The notes: a model not told the origin generated them from the letters alone. Shown: positions 1 through 7,797, numbered from the stretch's first letter. The stretch is DNA of 58,200 bases from CAKSHC01 sp045631845 (GCA_045631845.1 JAZQVM010000067.1:1-58200); one strand, 5' to 3'. Numbers and translations: made by a program.

Positions 1-1110
1 AATCGCACCTTTTACGCAGGCAACGTTGACCCCGAAAGGTCGCACCAAAACATTGCTTACTGTGATGAAAATATCCGTGATGTTTACCACGAATTGTTTG
101 ATGAAGCACTTGAAAAATACAACGCCAAGCAAACTAGAGCCGACCGTATGATAGATGATTATTACGAAAAAATACGCTTCGGAAAGCAGGAAAAACCATT
201 CCACGAAATCATAATGCAGATTGGTGATTGGGAGAATACCGCCGTCGATAGCGACACCGGAAGGCTCGCCACCGAGATACTTGACGAGTATATGAAAGGT
301 TTTGCCGAGCGTAATCCCAACCTCAGAGTGTTCTCGGCACACCTGCATTTGGATGAAGCAACACCCCATTTGCACATCGACTTTGTCCCCTTTATCAAGA
401 CCGACGGCAAACGTGGACTTGAAACAAGAATATCTCTCAAACAAGCGTTAAAAGCGCAAGGATTTGTCGGCGTTCACAAGAAGGACAGCGAGTGGGCAAG
501 GTGGATACAAGCCGAAAAAGAACAACTTGCCGCCATTATGGAACGGCACGGTGTTGAGTGGGAACACAAAGGAATGGAACGCCCACACCTCGATGTTCTC
601 GATTATAAATTGCAGGAACGTCAGCGAGAATTAGCGGAGTTGGATGCGGTTGTCAAGGAAAAAACTGACGAAGCAAATATCCTTGAAAAGCAGATTGAGA
701 ACCTAACCGAGAGTGCAAAAGTTATCACAACCATCTCACAAAATTTTGAAAACGAACCTGAATATCAGTTGCCAGAACCTACGGCGATGATGTCGGCACG
801 AAGCTACAAAACCAAGTTTGTCGATCCGCTGATAAAGCGATTAAAAGCACTTGTTATCAAAACTCTGAGCCGGTATTTTGAAGCGAGAACCGATTTCGAA
901 CGATGGCGTACCGCCAATCACTCGCTTGCGAGCAGCAACGAGAGATTGAAAAATCGGGTGGCGGCTTTGGAGAATGAAAACGAATATCTACGTGAAGATC
1001 TGCGTGATTATAAACTGCTCCGAAAGGTATTCGGCAGCAGGCAGATTGACAATCTACTTGAACAAGCAAGAGCAAACAAAGGCAAACGGCGTGATGAACG
1101 CTCAAGATAA
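1..1110 (+). CDS. MobV-type mobilization relaxase, 5' end cut by window
   Basis: Pre/Mob (MobV) relaxase, which nicks oriT of a mobilizable element and pilots the strand during conjugation. The reading frame is open from base 1, so the true start lies outside the window; an internal TTG at 94 is not a convincing start. The N-terminal part shows the family pattern NRTFYAGNVDPERSHQNI, followed by the metal-binding HLHLDEATPHLHID motif (HxDExTPHxH, about bases 338-385) typical of MobV. The C-terminal third is charged and coiled-coil-like (LQERQRELAEL onward). It is followed 21 bases later by TnpV, which fits a mobile element. Family assignment is firm; element type is inference. Confidence 0.9.
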   Translation, partial: NRTFYAGNVDPERSHQNIAYCDENIRDVYHELFDEALEKYNAKQTRADRMIDDYYEKIRFGKQEKPFHEIIMQIGDWENTAVDSDTGRLATEILDEYMKGFAERNPNLRVFSAHLHLDEATPHLHIDFVPFIKTDGKRGLETRISLKQALKAQGFVGVHKKDSEWARWIQAEKEQLAAIMERHGVEWEHKGMERPHLDVLDYKLQERQRELAELDAVVKEKTDEANILEKQIENLTESAKVITTISQNFENEPEYQLPEPTAMMSARSYKTKFVDPLIKRLKALVIKTLSRYFEARTDFERWRTANHSLASSNERLKNRVAALENENEYLREDLRDYKLLRKVFGSRQIDNLLEQARANKGKRRDERSR

Positions 1111-1131
1111 AATTACAAGGAGGACAACACA

Positions 1132-1509
1132 ATGGAACAGCATTTCACAGACGAAAGAACGGGTATCAGCTACACCTTGCAGGGAGATTATTATCTGCCC
1201 GACCTTGCATTACCCGCCGAAGAACAAGTCGAAGTCGGCATTTGGGGACAGCGACACTTACAGTATATCAAGGCGCACCGCAAAGGTTTTTATACGACCT
1301 TGCTCACAAAATGCGAACTGAACAGACACCTTGCTGATGTAAACAAGCAGGCTGAGGCTATGTTTTTTCGACTCGTAAAACAGATGGCAGGGCGTGAGGG
1401 TGTGACAGAAAAGCTCAAGGCAGACAACCAAATGGAGTGGGTTGCTCGTATGAATAACATACGCAGCAGAGTCACAGAGATCGTAAACCACGATATAATT
1501 TATATCTAA
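1132..1509 (+). CDS. tnpV: TnpV family transposon-encoded protein
   Basis: A 125-residue protein matching the TnpV family, small proteins of unknown biochemical role found on clostridial transposons and ICEs. The family core is plain: a YTLQGDYYLPDL opening, the GQRHLQYIKAHRKGFYTTLL segment, and the C-terminal VTEKLKADNQMEWVARMNNI. The start is ATG 1132, with AAGGAGG about 9 bases upstream. It follows the relaxase closely and is probably cotranscribed. It is closed by a hairpin terminator. It supports the view that this end of the window is a mobile element. Confidence 0.88.
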   Translation: MEQHFTDERTGISYTLQGDYYLPDLALPAEEQVEVGIWGQRHLQYIKAHRKGFYTTLLTKCELNRHLADVNKQAEAMFFRLVKQMAGREGVTEKLKADNQMEWVARMNNIRSRVTEIVNHDIIYI

Positions 1510-1517
1510 TAGCGAAC

Positions 1518-1556
1518 GGCTGCAGAGAGATTAACACCTCTCTGTAGCTTCTTTTT
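1518..1556 (+). terminator. Rho-independent terminator after tnpV
   Basis: Hairpin gctgcagaga / tctctgtagc (one G-A mismatch) followed by cttcttttt. It begins about 10 bases after the tnpV stop and ends the relaxase-tnpV transcript. Confidence 0.75.
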
Positions 1557-1564
1557 GTATAACG

Positions 1565-1605
1565 AAAAGGGGTAAATTTATTGTAATGCAAAATTTACCC
1601 CTTTT
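1565..1605. terminator. Perfect 15-bp palindrome, bidirectional terminator
   Basis: Arms aaaaggggtaaattt (1565-1579) and aaatttacccctttt (1591-1605) are exact inverted repeats with an 11-base loop. T-rich flanks occur on both strands, so it can end the rightward tnpV unit and the leftward DUF2806 unit that stops at 1623. Confidence 0.75.
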
Positions 1606-1622
1606 AAATATGTACTAAATAA

Positions 1623-2615
1623 TTAGTTTTTGTTTAACAAATCAGCTTCCTCAAAATAAATACTGTTGTTTTCAAATCGTGTTATTTGGTGTGCGGTTAC
1701 TGTTCGAATTAGATTTTTGCTATGACAGTTAATCGCATTTCCAAGCTCTAACATATAGTTATATTCAGACATTGTTCTGACAATTGGAAGAAGTTGTCTT
1801 CCCGCTTCTGTCAATGGATAGTACGGAAAGAATACCGTTTGGTCTTTCTTGATCTTTTTTTGAGGACTCTTAATCATGTCCATAGCGTGAAAAACAAGAA
1901 CAGAGTCATTGTTGTGTATGATAAAGTTCTCATTCAGTTGAATTGGACTGGTAAGCCTTTTAGTCGAATACCAAACCAACATATCGTCCTTGATAGGATT
2001 AAGCAAGCCGCATTCCTGCAACAAACGAATTTTAGCATTTGGTATAATCAGGTCATTAACCTCGTCTAAATTAAAGGCTGAAGGTCCTTCTGCTAACACA
2101 AACCACATTCCATCAGCGGTACACATTGCAAGATTTGATATTTCTGAGAAAGCAATGGCCTCATTGCGAGTCATGCGATTTAGTGTTTCAATAGTTCTTA
2201 GAGAGAACGAACCGGGTTTGCTTACTTCGCCAGATAGAACACGTGCCCATAATTCTTGCATTTGTTCATTACTAATATTACTGCACGCTTCAAAGAAACG
2301 AACAAACCAGTCGAAATCAAATTCCGAGTTAGATGTTTGCTCATATGCTTGTTCTTTCTTAAACTTATCAGCCAACTTTGCTATTTTAAGAAAATTCTTG
2401 CACTTATAGAATTCATAATACGTTATTTGTCCTGCTTCTAATAGTTCTTCAGCCATCTCATATAACTTCTGTTGCTTATACTTTACAATTTCTTTTGATT
2501 GAGTATTTTGTCGAAGAAATAACGTAGTCATAAGTGCAGTTACAATACTAGGAATGGTTTCCTGAGCAAGAGGAAGCAATTGTTCTCCTGCAGCCTTTAA
2601 CGTCTCGATATCCAT
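1623..2615 (-). CDS. DUF2806-like protein of unknown function
   Basis: 330 residues. The segment around SNISNEQMQELWARVLSGEV and SKPGSFSLRTIETLNRM is the signature of the DUF2806/TIGR03899-like family. These are bacterial proteins of unknown function, often in accessory regions, in which this helical core follows an N-terminal hydrophobic or coiled stretch. Here residues about 12-40 are moderately hydrophobic. The start is set at ATG 2615 rather than the upstream in-frame 2642, because a strong AGGGGG site lies 8 bases before 2615 and the ligase stop codon is one base upstream (TAA-G-ATG), which implies translational coupling. No catalytic motif is visible. The role with its ligase partner is unknown. 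Confidence 0.7.
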   Translation of the reverse strand: MDIETLKAAGEQLLPLAQETIPSIVTALMTTLFLRQNTQSKEIVKYKQQKLYEMAEELLEAGQITYYEFYKCKNFLKIAKLADKFKKEQAYEQTSNSEFDFDWFVRFFEACSNISNEQMQELWARVLSGEVSKPGSFSLRTIETLNRMTRNEAIAFSEISNLAMCTADGMWFVLAEGPSAFNLDEVNDLIIPNAKIRLLQECGLLNPIKDDMLVWYSTKRLTSPIQLNENFIIHNNDSVLVFHAMDMIKSPQKKIKKDQTVFFPYYPLTEAGRQLLPIVRTMSEYNYMLELGNAINCHSKNLIRTVTAHQITRFENNSIYFEEADLLNKN

Positions 2616-2616
2616 C

Positions 2617-4335
2617 TTATTTTCCCCCTGCCTCTTTTTCAAGAGTTAAATAATCTACTTTTCCAACTTTGGTGCGAGGGAAAGTATCTACAAAAATATA
2701 TCGTATAGGGCGATATACATCTTCAAGGTTCTTTTCACAGAGAGATATTAATTCACTTTCCAATGTAACTTTATCAACCGTATCTTTGGGTATGATGTAA
2801 GCAACAGGAACTTGGTTTACATTAACATCATCTATCGGCACAACGGCACAGTTTTCTATACCTTGATGTTTTAATAATTCTTTTTCTATATCAAGACTGA
2901 AGACCTTTTTCTGAACACCGTTTTTAATGCATAACATATATCTTTTTAATCTGCCGCTGATATGGATAAATCCATTTTCTGATATGTAACCCAAATCTCC
3001 AGAATGAATCCACATTTTTCCGTCCTTATGCTTTTTCAAAACGTTTTCTGTTTCTGTCGGGTTGTTTATATAACCTTCCATTGTAGAAGGAGTGCAAATG
3101 CAAATTTCACCCTCTTGTCCGATTTTTAATTCTTCGCCTGTTTCAACATCAAAGGCAGAAACAATGTTTTTTACAAATGGGGCGCCAACACTACCAAACT
3201 CGTATTTGTCTTTATAATTCACAGAAACGGCAGCGCCAACTTCTGTCATACCATAACCATTCATCAAGAGGTAAGGACTACCACATTTTTTAAGATAATC
3301 ATTGATTTTGTTTTCAATGTTTTCTCTTAATGTATCACCACCAGAAATGGGTGCAATGAAATACGACAAATCAAGTTTTTGGTTTTCATCAGCAAAGGCT
3401 TCCCAAAAGGCAGGACCATACATAATATGATTGGGCTTGAACTTCTTGCAGAGTTGTGCAATAGAATCAGCCATAGGAATACGAACTATCAAGGTCATAC
3501 CAACAGATAGCGGTATCATGAGAGAGCAAGTAACACCGTAGGCAATAAACAACGGCAATACTTGAATCCACTTGCTTTCACGATACAATTCCTTTTCGCC
3601 AATAATGTATTGTTCAGCGACTGCAATTACGGCCTTGTTGCTTAAAGCAACACCCTTCGAACCACCTGTTGTACCACCCGTATATGTAATAATGGAGATT
3701 GCATTGGGGTTATGCGTTGTTTTAGAATTGCCATTTGATTTTTTGATAAAGTCATTCCAGGAAATGAACACATTATCTTTCGGCAACGGTAGGGGTTTAA
3801 TCTTTTTGAACACCCTCGCACCGAATCTGTTAAAAGCAGACATTGACTCGGTAACATTCGCAACAATGATTTTCTCTATATTGCAAGGGGCAGAAATGCT
3901 TTTAAATTTATCCTGAAACATATCAAGAGTAAAAACGATTTTGGAATTAGTCTCTAATATGTATTTAGTCAGCTCTTCGGGAGTACTAACACCATAAACC
4001 ATATTAGCAGTAGCACCGATTTTGTTTAATGCAAACATTAGACATATTGTTTCGGGCGAATTAATCATACACACAGTAACAATATCCTTTTCCTTAACAC
4101 CGATGTTTTCTAATGCACTTGCGATAATTTCGATTTGTTTAAAGAACTCGTTATAAGAAATATTGTTGCCGTAATAATTGATTGCGACTCTATCTAAATT
4201 GTCGGCATTCTTTTTCTTAATGTGTTCAAACAATGTACATTCGGGAAGTTGTATATTGATTTCTTCCTCTGTATAGTATTTTAACCACGGCTTGCCGATA
4301 GATGGATAGCCGGTTAAGTTCTTTTCTGTCGTCAT
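2617..4335 (-). CDS. AMP-forming acyl-CoA synthetase / ligase
   Basis: A 572-residue member of the ANL superfamily, which adenylates a carboxylate with ATP and usually passes it to CoA. Visible core motifs are A3 YTGGTTGGSKG (residues 218-228), A5 NGYGMTE (359-365), A7 HSGDLG (444-449), A8 GRLKRY (461-466) and the catalytic Lys in PRTKVGKVDY (about K559). Length fits a full enzyme with both domains. The substrate cannot be read from sequence. The start ATG 4335 has a GAGGAG site 8-10 bases upstream. It is the first gene of a two-gene unit with the DUF2806 protein and is preceded by a structured leader with a terminator. AT-rich composition matches the mobile region. Confidence 0.88.
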   Translation of the reverse strand: MTTEKNLTGYPSIGKPWLKYYTEEEINIQLPECTLFEHIKKKNADNLDRVAINYYGNNISYNEFFKQIEIIASALENIGVKEKDIVTVCMINSPETICLMFALNKIGATANMVYGVSTPEELTKYILETNSKIVFTLDMFQDKFKSISAPCNIEKIIVANVTESMSAFNRFGARVFKKIKPLPLPKDNVFISWNDFIKKSNGNSKTTHNPNAISIITYTGGTTGGSKGVALSNKAVIAVAEQYIIGEKELYRESKWIQVLPLFIAYGVTCSLMIPLSVGMTLIVRIPMADSIAQLCKKFKPNHIMYGPAFWEAFADENQKLDLSYFIAPISGGDTLRENIENKINDYLKKCGSPYLLMNGYGMTEVGAAVSVNYKDKYEFGSVGAPFVKNIVSAFDVETGEELKIGQEGEICICTPSTMEGYINNPTETENVLKKHKDGKMWIHSGDLGYISENGFIHISGRLKRYMLCIKNGVQKKVFSLDIEKELLKHQGIENCAVVPIDDVNVNQVPVAYIIPKDTVDKVTLESELISLCEKNLEDVYRPIRYIFVDTFPRTKVGKVDYLTLEKEAGGK

Positions 4336-4354
4336 TTTCTTTTCTCCTCATAAT

Positions 4355-4382
4355 AAAAAAGTGCGTAGCCGGAGCTACGCAC
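4355..4382 (-). terminator. Leader terminator (attenuator) before the ligase gene
   Basis: On the minus strand GTGCGTAGC-TCCG-GCTACGCAC is followed by TTTTTT, and the ligase ribosome site and ATG lie only about 20 bases further on. A perfect 9-bp intrinsic terminator between promoter and gene implies conditional read-through. The sequence CGCAGCT (4390-4396, plus strand) encodes an RNA segment that can pair over 7 bases with the terminator 5' arm (4373-4379), a candidate antiterminator. Confidence 0.8.
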
Positions 4383-4499
4383 CGAAAAACGCAGCTTGAC
4401 TTCTGTTGCGACACAGTTCACTCCAAAGCAGGATATGACATCAAGGCATACGTTTTTACCAAAAGTATGCCTGCTTTGAGCCATATTAAACTGTGTCGC
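4355..4499 (-). ncRNA. Structured leader RNA of unknown class upstream of ligase operon
   Basis: About 145 nt from the predicted start to the terminator. The outer stem pairs 4489-4499 with 4408-4418 (11 perfect bp, GCGACACAGTT/AACTGTGTCGC). A middle stem pairs 4470-4480 with 4421-4432 (one bulge). An inner hairpin pairs 4465-4471 with 4445-4451 and shares two bases with the middle stem. The transcription start inferred from the -10 box falls at the first base of the outer stem, which argues for an RNA rather than a DNA element. The layout of sensor-like domain, antiterminator and terminator resembles a riboswitch. It matches none of the riboswitch or T-box consensus motifs I know. It could instead be a stand-alone small RNA. 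Confidence 0.6.
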
Positions 4500-4505
4500 C
4501 CCAAT

Positions 4506-4534
4506 ATTTTACCACAAACATTCGAAAAAATAAA
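4506..4534 (-). promoter_or_regulatory. Promoter for leader RNA / ligase operon
   Basis: Extended -10 TGGTAAAAT (hexamer 4511-4506) with a weak -35 TTTATT (4534-4529) at 17 bp. Predicted start is about 4499, the first base of the structured leader. Confidence 0.55.
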
Positions 4535-4573
4535 GAGGTTTTAAGAATTTGTGTTTCGTTTTGTGGGGGGTTG

Positions 4574-4602
4574 TTGAATTTGCAGGTCAAATACTGTATA
4601 AT
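4574..4602 (+). promoter_or_regulatory. Promoter for tRNA-like element and HEPN genes
   Basis: TTGAAT (4574-4579), 17-bp spacer, TATAAT (4597-4602). The predicted start near 4609 puts the tRNA-like structure in the 5' leader of the HEPN gene at 4746. It diverges from the leftward ligase promoter. Confidence 0.7.
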
Positions 4603-4630
4603 ATATGTGTTAACAATGTTTCTAAAATAT

Positions 4631-4722
4631 GCCCAAGTGGTGATTGGTAAAACGCCTACCTTTATGGTGATATTATCACTCTTAAAGTAGGAAGAACGGG
4701 TTCGATTCCCGTCTTGGGCCCA
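4631..4722 (+). tRNA. tRNA-like structure with 27-nt anticodon loop
   Basis: Cloverleaf elements are clear. The acceptor stem is GCCCAAG (4631-4637)/CTTGGGC (4713-4719). A short D arm has GTG/CGC around ATTGGTAAAA. The anticodon stem is CCTAC (4655-4659)/GTAGG (4687-4691). The T arm is ACGGG-TTCGATT-CCCGT (4696-4712). The anticodon loop is 27 nt (4660-4686) instead of 7 and contains its own hairpin GTGAT-ATT-ATCAC (4667-4679). After the acceptor the next bases are CCA, so a separate discriminator base is missing or CCA is not fully encoded. No anticodon can be assigned. It may be a degenerate tRNA, a tRNA mimic or a decoy. It lies between promoter and ribosome site of the HEPN gene. Confidence 0.55.
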
Positions 4723-4745
4723 TAATTATTTGTTAGGAAGAGAAT

Positions 4746-5642
4746 ATGAACAGTCGAGCATTTAGAGAATTTAAAACAGGAGTGGGACAAGCTAACCATT
4801 TTCTTATTACAATAATGATCGGTCTAGATGCCGTTGAAGATGGCGCCGAAAAACGAGAGTCATTTAAAACAACGTGGAATCCTGAAAATAGAACCAATTC
4901 CGTTGTTAGAAGTAAGAAATATGCTATAAAATCGGCGTTGGCGTGGACTGTAGATAATCTTGATATGTATTTAAGACTTTGTAATCGTGAGCCGAGGCTC
5001 TATAATGAGGAAGAAAGCCTTAAAATTGCAAAGACAAAACATAGCGTATACAACAAGTTTGATTGTGTGATTCATAATCATTCAGAATTAGCTGTGAGCA
5101 AGTTTGCCTATGTAGATCTGCTTATTTGCTGGCGTAACAATTCTGTTCATTTTGATGCAGAAAACAAGTTAATGACTGAATCTGATAATTATTTTAGAAA
5201 CATTCCGGAAGACGATGTGGTTATAAATACATACCATTTAGATGTCAATCAAATGCTGGATCGTTTCAAAAGAGGAGAGTGTCCTACTTTTAAAGAAGCG
5301 GCAACATTGATTAGTATGACAATTCATTTTGTGGAGGAACTTGACAGTATTCTTCTGCGTGATATAAATCAATATCGTTTTCTTGAAACCAGTTTATTTA
5401 ACCTGTTAAAAACTGAAAAGGACACGAGCGTTTTTAGCTTTAGAAATACCACACCAGAAAAAAGAAAGAAGAAATTCAAGCAATTATTTGTTGCGGCGGG
5501 TATTTCTGAAGACTTCTATAATGAAGATGGCGAAAGATTCCTTGATGAGGTTGTTGACCTAAGGGAAGATGAGTTTATAAATAAAGTCATTGAGAAGCGT
5601 AAAGCGGAAGAAAAGAAAGCAGAGGAAACAAGGGAAGAATAA
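4746..5642 (+). CDS. HEPN-like protein, putative RNase
   Basis: 298 residues, mostly helical. The segment LICWRNNSVHFD carries R130-N-N-S-V-H135, the Rx4H arrangement with Asn after Arg that marks catalytic HEPN-domain RNases. The N-terminal half (KTGVGQANHFL, YAIKSALAWTVDNLDMYL) fits the long helices expected before that motif. The C-terminal 60 residues are highly charged (KRKKKFKQLF, then a Lys/Glu tail). The start is ATG 4746 with AGGAAG 5-11 bases upstream. The leader contains the tRNA-like structure. It is followed 32 bases later by a second HEPN-like gene. HEPN toxins typically cut RNA in abortive defence; that role here is inference from motif and context. Confidence 0.6.
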   Translation: MNSRAFREFKTGVGQANHFLITIMIGLDAVEDGAEKRESFKTTWNPENRTNSVVRSKKYAIKSALAWTVDNLDMYLRLCNREPRLYNEEESLKIAKTKHSVYNKFDCVIHNHSELAVSKFAYVDLLICWRNNSVHFDAENKLMTESDNYFRNIPEDDVVINTYHLDVNQMLDRFKRGECPTFKEAATLISMTIHFVEELDSILLRDINQYRFLETSLFNLLKTEKDTSVFSFRNTTPEKRKKKFKQLFVAAGISEDFYNEDGERFLDEVVDLREDEFINKVIEKRKAEEKKAEETREE

Positions 5643-5674
5643 AACGACTTTGTATATAAGGGGGTGTAATTGCG

Positions 5675-6685
5675 TTGAATCCTGTCCAAAAAGCTGCTTA
5701 CGAATTAATACAAGCTGATGCCGGATTTCTTTACACCTTAACCGTCATTCAAAGAAATGCAAAAAACATCAATAGCAACTATATTATGATGAGCCAACCT
5801 TATATCGGTTTGTTTGCAGATGGAGCTGAACAATGGTGTCAAAAAATTGGATTAGGTGCTCCGCAATTTACTGATACAGAGAAAACATACTACACCGCTT
5901 TGCGCCAAAGTCACAAGCTTTATGAAATGCCATATTCAGATTACTTGTCGGCTTTGATGGAGAAGTTTAAGGCAAGTGATAACTATTTTTATAAGATTCG
6001 CAGCTTGCGTGAAAAACTATTGGGATACTACAACGTGGGTACTGATCTGTGTAATGGGCATTTCTGTGGAAATACGATTTTGTGCGCACTGTATACTCCA
6101 GTTGATACTTTGAATGACAAGGAAATCGGTCCTTGGATTAGAGATATTAGCGTGGTGTCGGGAAAACTTGCAGGCTTTTTTGATTGCCATAACTTCTCGC
6201 CATATAACTATGACGATAGCATTTTGGTAAAATACGAAGATTATCATTTTTACAAAAATTGCCCTCTAAAAACCAAAACGGATCTTGGCTTTTTGCTCTT
6301 TTCAATTCTGTGCAGTGTAAATTATGCTATCGAGTTTATAGATCAATACTTTGTTGAGGAGATTCCGCAAAAATTCAAGTTTGCATATCTTCAGTATTAC
6401 TATCTTTGTGATTTTATCGAAGAGTTAAATTCCGCAAATGGAACAACCTTTTACATCAATGATTCTATGAAAGATAGGTCCTTTAGGAATTGCCTTGCGC
6501 ATTATGGCTTAGGACAGTATCTTTCTGAAAGCGATTTGATTGATGATGACGTATTAAAAGGTTTGACAAACAAAGCATTTAATATGAATTATTCGGACGC
6601 AAAAGATAAATTGTATTTTTATCTTACCGAGTTAACAAATCAGATCGAGGCGGAAATCTTTTCTCAAACTATTGAAAATAGATGA
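5675..6685 (+). CDS. Second HEPN-like protein, putative RNase or partner
   Basis: 336 residues. Near the C-terminus DRSFRNCLAHYGLGQYL contains R271-N-C-L-A-H276, again Rx4H, in the form often seen in HEPN proteins. The N-terminal 250 residues are helical and aromatic-rich with no motif I recognise; C125 to C137 holds several cysteines and histidines without a clear zinc pattern. The start is TTG 5675, chosen because AAGGGGGTG lies about 10 bases upstream and no ATG is better placed. It probably shares the transcript from the 4574-4602 promoter. The two HEPN proteins have unrelated N-termini, so this is not a simple duplication. Confidence 0.6.
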   Translation: MNPVQKAAYELIQADAGFLYTLTVIQRNAKNINSNYIMMSQPYIGLFADGAEQWCQKIGLGAPQFTDTEKTYYTALRQSHKLYEMPYSDYLSALMEKFKASDNYFYKIRSLREKLLGYYNVGTDLCNGHFCGNTILCALYTPVDTLNDKEIGPWIRDISVVSGKLAGFFDCHNFSPYNYDDSILVKYEDYHFYKNCPLKTKTDLGFLLFSILCSVNYAIEFIDQYFVEEIPQKFKFAYLQYYYLCDFIEELNSANGTTFYINDSMKDRSFRNCLAHYGLGQYLSESDLIDDDVLKGLTNKAFNMNYSDAKDKLYFYLTELTNQIEAEIFSQTIENR

Positions 6686-6699
6686 TTTTTTGTTATAAT
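6672..6699 (+). promoter_or_regulatory. Internal promoter for TIR-glycosylase pair
   Basis: TTGAAA (6672-6677), 16-bp spacer and extended -10 TGTTATAAT (hexamer 6694-6699). It overlaps the stop of the second HEPN gene and gives the TIR gene its own start near 6706. Confidence 0.65.
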
Positions 6700-6707
6700 G
6701 GTAATTA

Positions 6708-6731
6708 GACAGAAAGTTTTTGTCGTTTTTT
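6708..6731 (+). terminator. Weak hairpin plus T-run in TIR leader
   Basis: GACAGAA / TTTTGTC stem of about 7 AT-rich bp followed by G and six T. It sits right at the predicted start of the TIR transcript. It could end the HEPN message or attenuate the TIR one. The stem is weak. Confidence 0.4.
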
Positions 6732-6798
6732 GAAAATGAATAACTGTAACTGTTTGTTTAATTCTTATTTGAGTATCATTGGGACGGAAGAGGTATAA

Positions 6799-7794
6799 AT
6801 GAAACCTAAAGTTTTTATCGGATCCTCGGTAGAAGGATTAAAAATTGCAAATGCGATCCAAGCGCAACTCGATTATTCTTGTGAAACTACGGTTTGGAAA
6901 GATGGCATATTTAAGTTATCCAAAAATACGCTGGAGTCATTGGAAAAAACTCTAAATGATATGGAATACGGCATTTTTGTTTTTTCACCAGATGATATTT
7001 CGAAAATTCGAGATAGTGAAAAACCAACGGTGCGTGATAATGTATTATTTGAATTTGGTTTGTTCATGGGTAAATTAGGAAGAGAAAAAGTCTTTTTCGT
7101 AGTCCCAGAAAAATGTAAAGACTTGCATCTTCCAACAGATCTATTGGGAATTAATAAAGGCGTATATTTTGAAAGATCTGATGACAATATGCGTGCTGCA
7201 GTAAACACTTTTTGTGAAGAAGTAAAAGAAGCAATAGAATCATGCAAACTAAATAACTATGGTTTAATAAAATATGGGATGTTTCAAGAATTCGCAAATG
7301 AAATTTCTTTTGCATTAACCCATAGCGAAAATGCAACCCTGTATTTCATTCATTCAAGAAGTTGGAGAGAAAATAATCATAATGCTATCATTGATTTTTT
7401 GCAGAATAAAAACAGCAATAAACTTACTGTTTTTTTGCCTGATTTTCTAAATCAAGAATTAATGAATAGTTTTAGAGATAATTTTTCAGATGGAAAACAT
7501 ATACCAAACCTTATTGAAGATGCTGTAGAATTCTTTTTGGAGCTAAAGGATGATTATCCTGAAAAAGTTGATGTTCGTTTATATTCTTTCTATCCCACAT
7601 ATTCTTTTTATATGTTTGATAAGACAACCATATTTGCTCTGTATCCAACTACAGACCGGAAGAAAAATGTGCCTACATTTATGATAAATAATGCATCTGA
7701 GTTTTATCGATTTGTATTGGATGATTGCTTAGCTTTAAAAAATACATCTATTGATGTAACAGAAACTCACTTGTCAAAGATAAAGGAGGATTAA
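6799..7794 (+). CDS. TIR-domain (CAP12-like) protein, putative NAD-cleaving effector
   Basis: 331 residues. Residues 3-145 match the predicted nucleotide-binding TIR domain of the CAP12/Pycsar-effector family. PKVFIGSSVEGLKIANAI opens the first strand, EYGIFVFSPDD is the second, and RDNVLFEFGLFMGKLGR carries the likely catalytic Glu at about E85. Such TIRs hydrolyse NAD+ when activated. Residues about 155-315 form a second domain (ATLYFIHSRSW, VDVRLYSFYPTYSFYMFD, FYRFVLDDCLAL) that recalls PLD-like sensor folds but has no HKD motif. The start is ATG 6799 after GGAAGAGG. It is coupled to the glycosylase gene, whose ATG is 4 bases after this stop. Effector role is inferred from family. Confidence 0.82.
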   Translation: MKPKVFIGSSVEGLKIANAIQAQLDYSCETTVWKDGIFKLSKNTLESLEKTLNDMEYGIFVFSPDDISKIRDSEKPTVRDNVLFEFGLFMGKLGREKVFFVVPEKCKDLHLPTDLLGINKGVYFERSDDNMRAAVNTFCEEVKEAIESCKLNNYGLIKYGMFQEFANEISFALTHSENATLYFIHSRSWRENNHNAIIDFLQNKNSNKLTVFLPDFLNQELMNSFRDNFSDGKHIPNLIEDAVEFFLELKDDYPEKVDVRLYSFYPTYSFYMFDKTTIFALYPTTDRKKNVPTFMINNASEFYRFVLDDCLALKNTSIDVTETHLSKIKED

Positions 7795-7797
7795 TAT

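Noticed and set aside
4408..4499. MITE or integron attC site
   Set aside because: The large inverted repeat could suggest one, but no flanking target duplication is visible and the predicted transcription start, antiterminator and terminator fit a leader RNA better.
4631..4722. Ordinary class II (Leu/Ser-type) tRNA with long variable arm
   Set aside because: The acceptor resembles tRNA-Leu, but GTAGG directly precedes a 4-nt variable region, so the extra bases are in the anticodon loop, not the variable arm. No 7-nt anticodon loop can be drawn.
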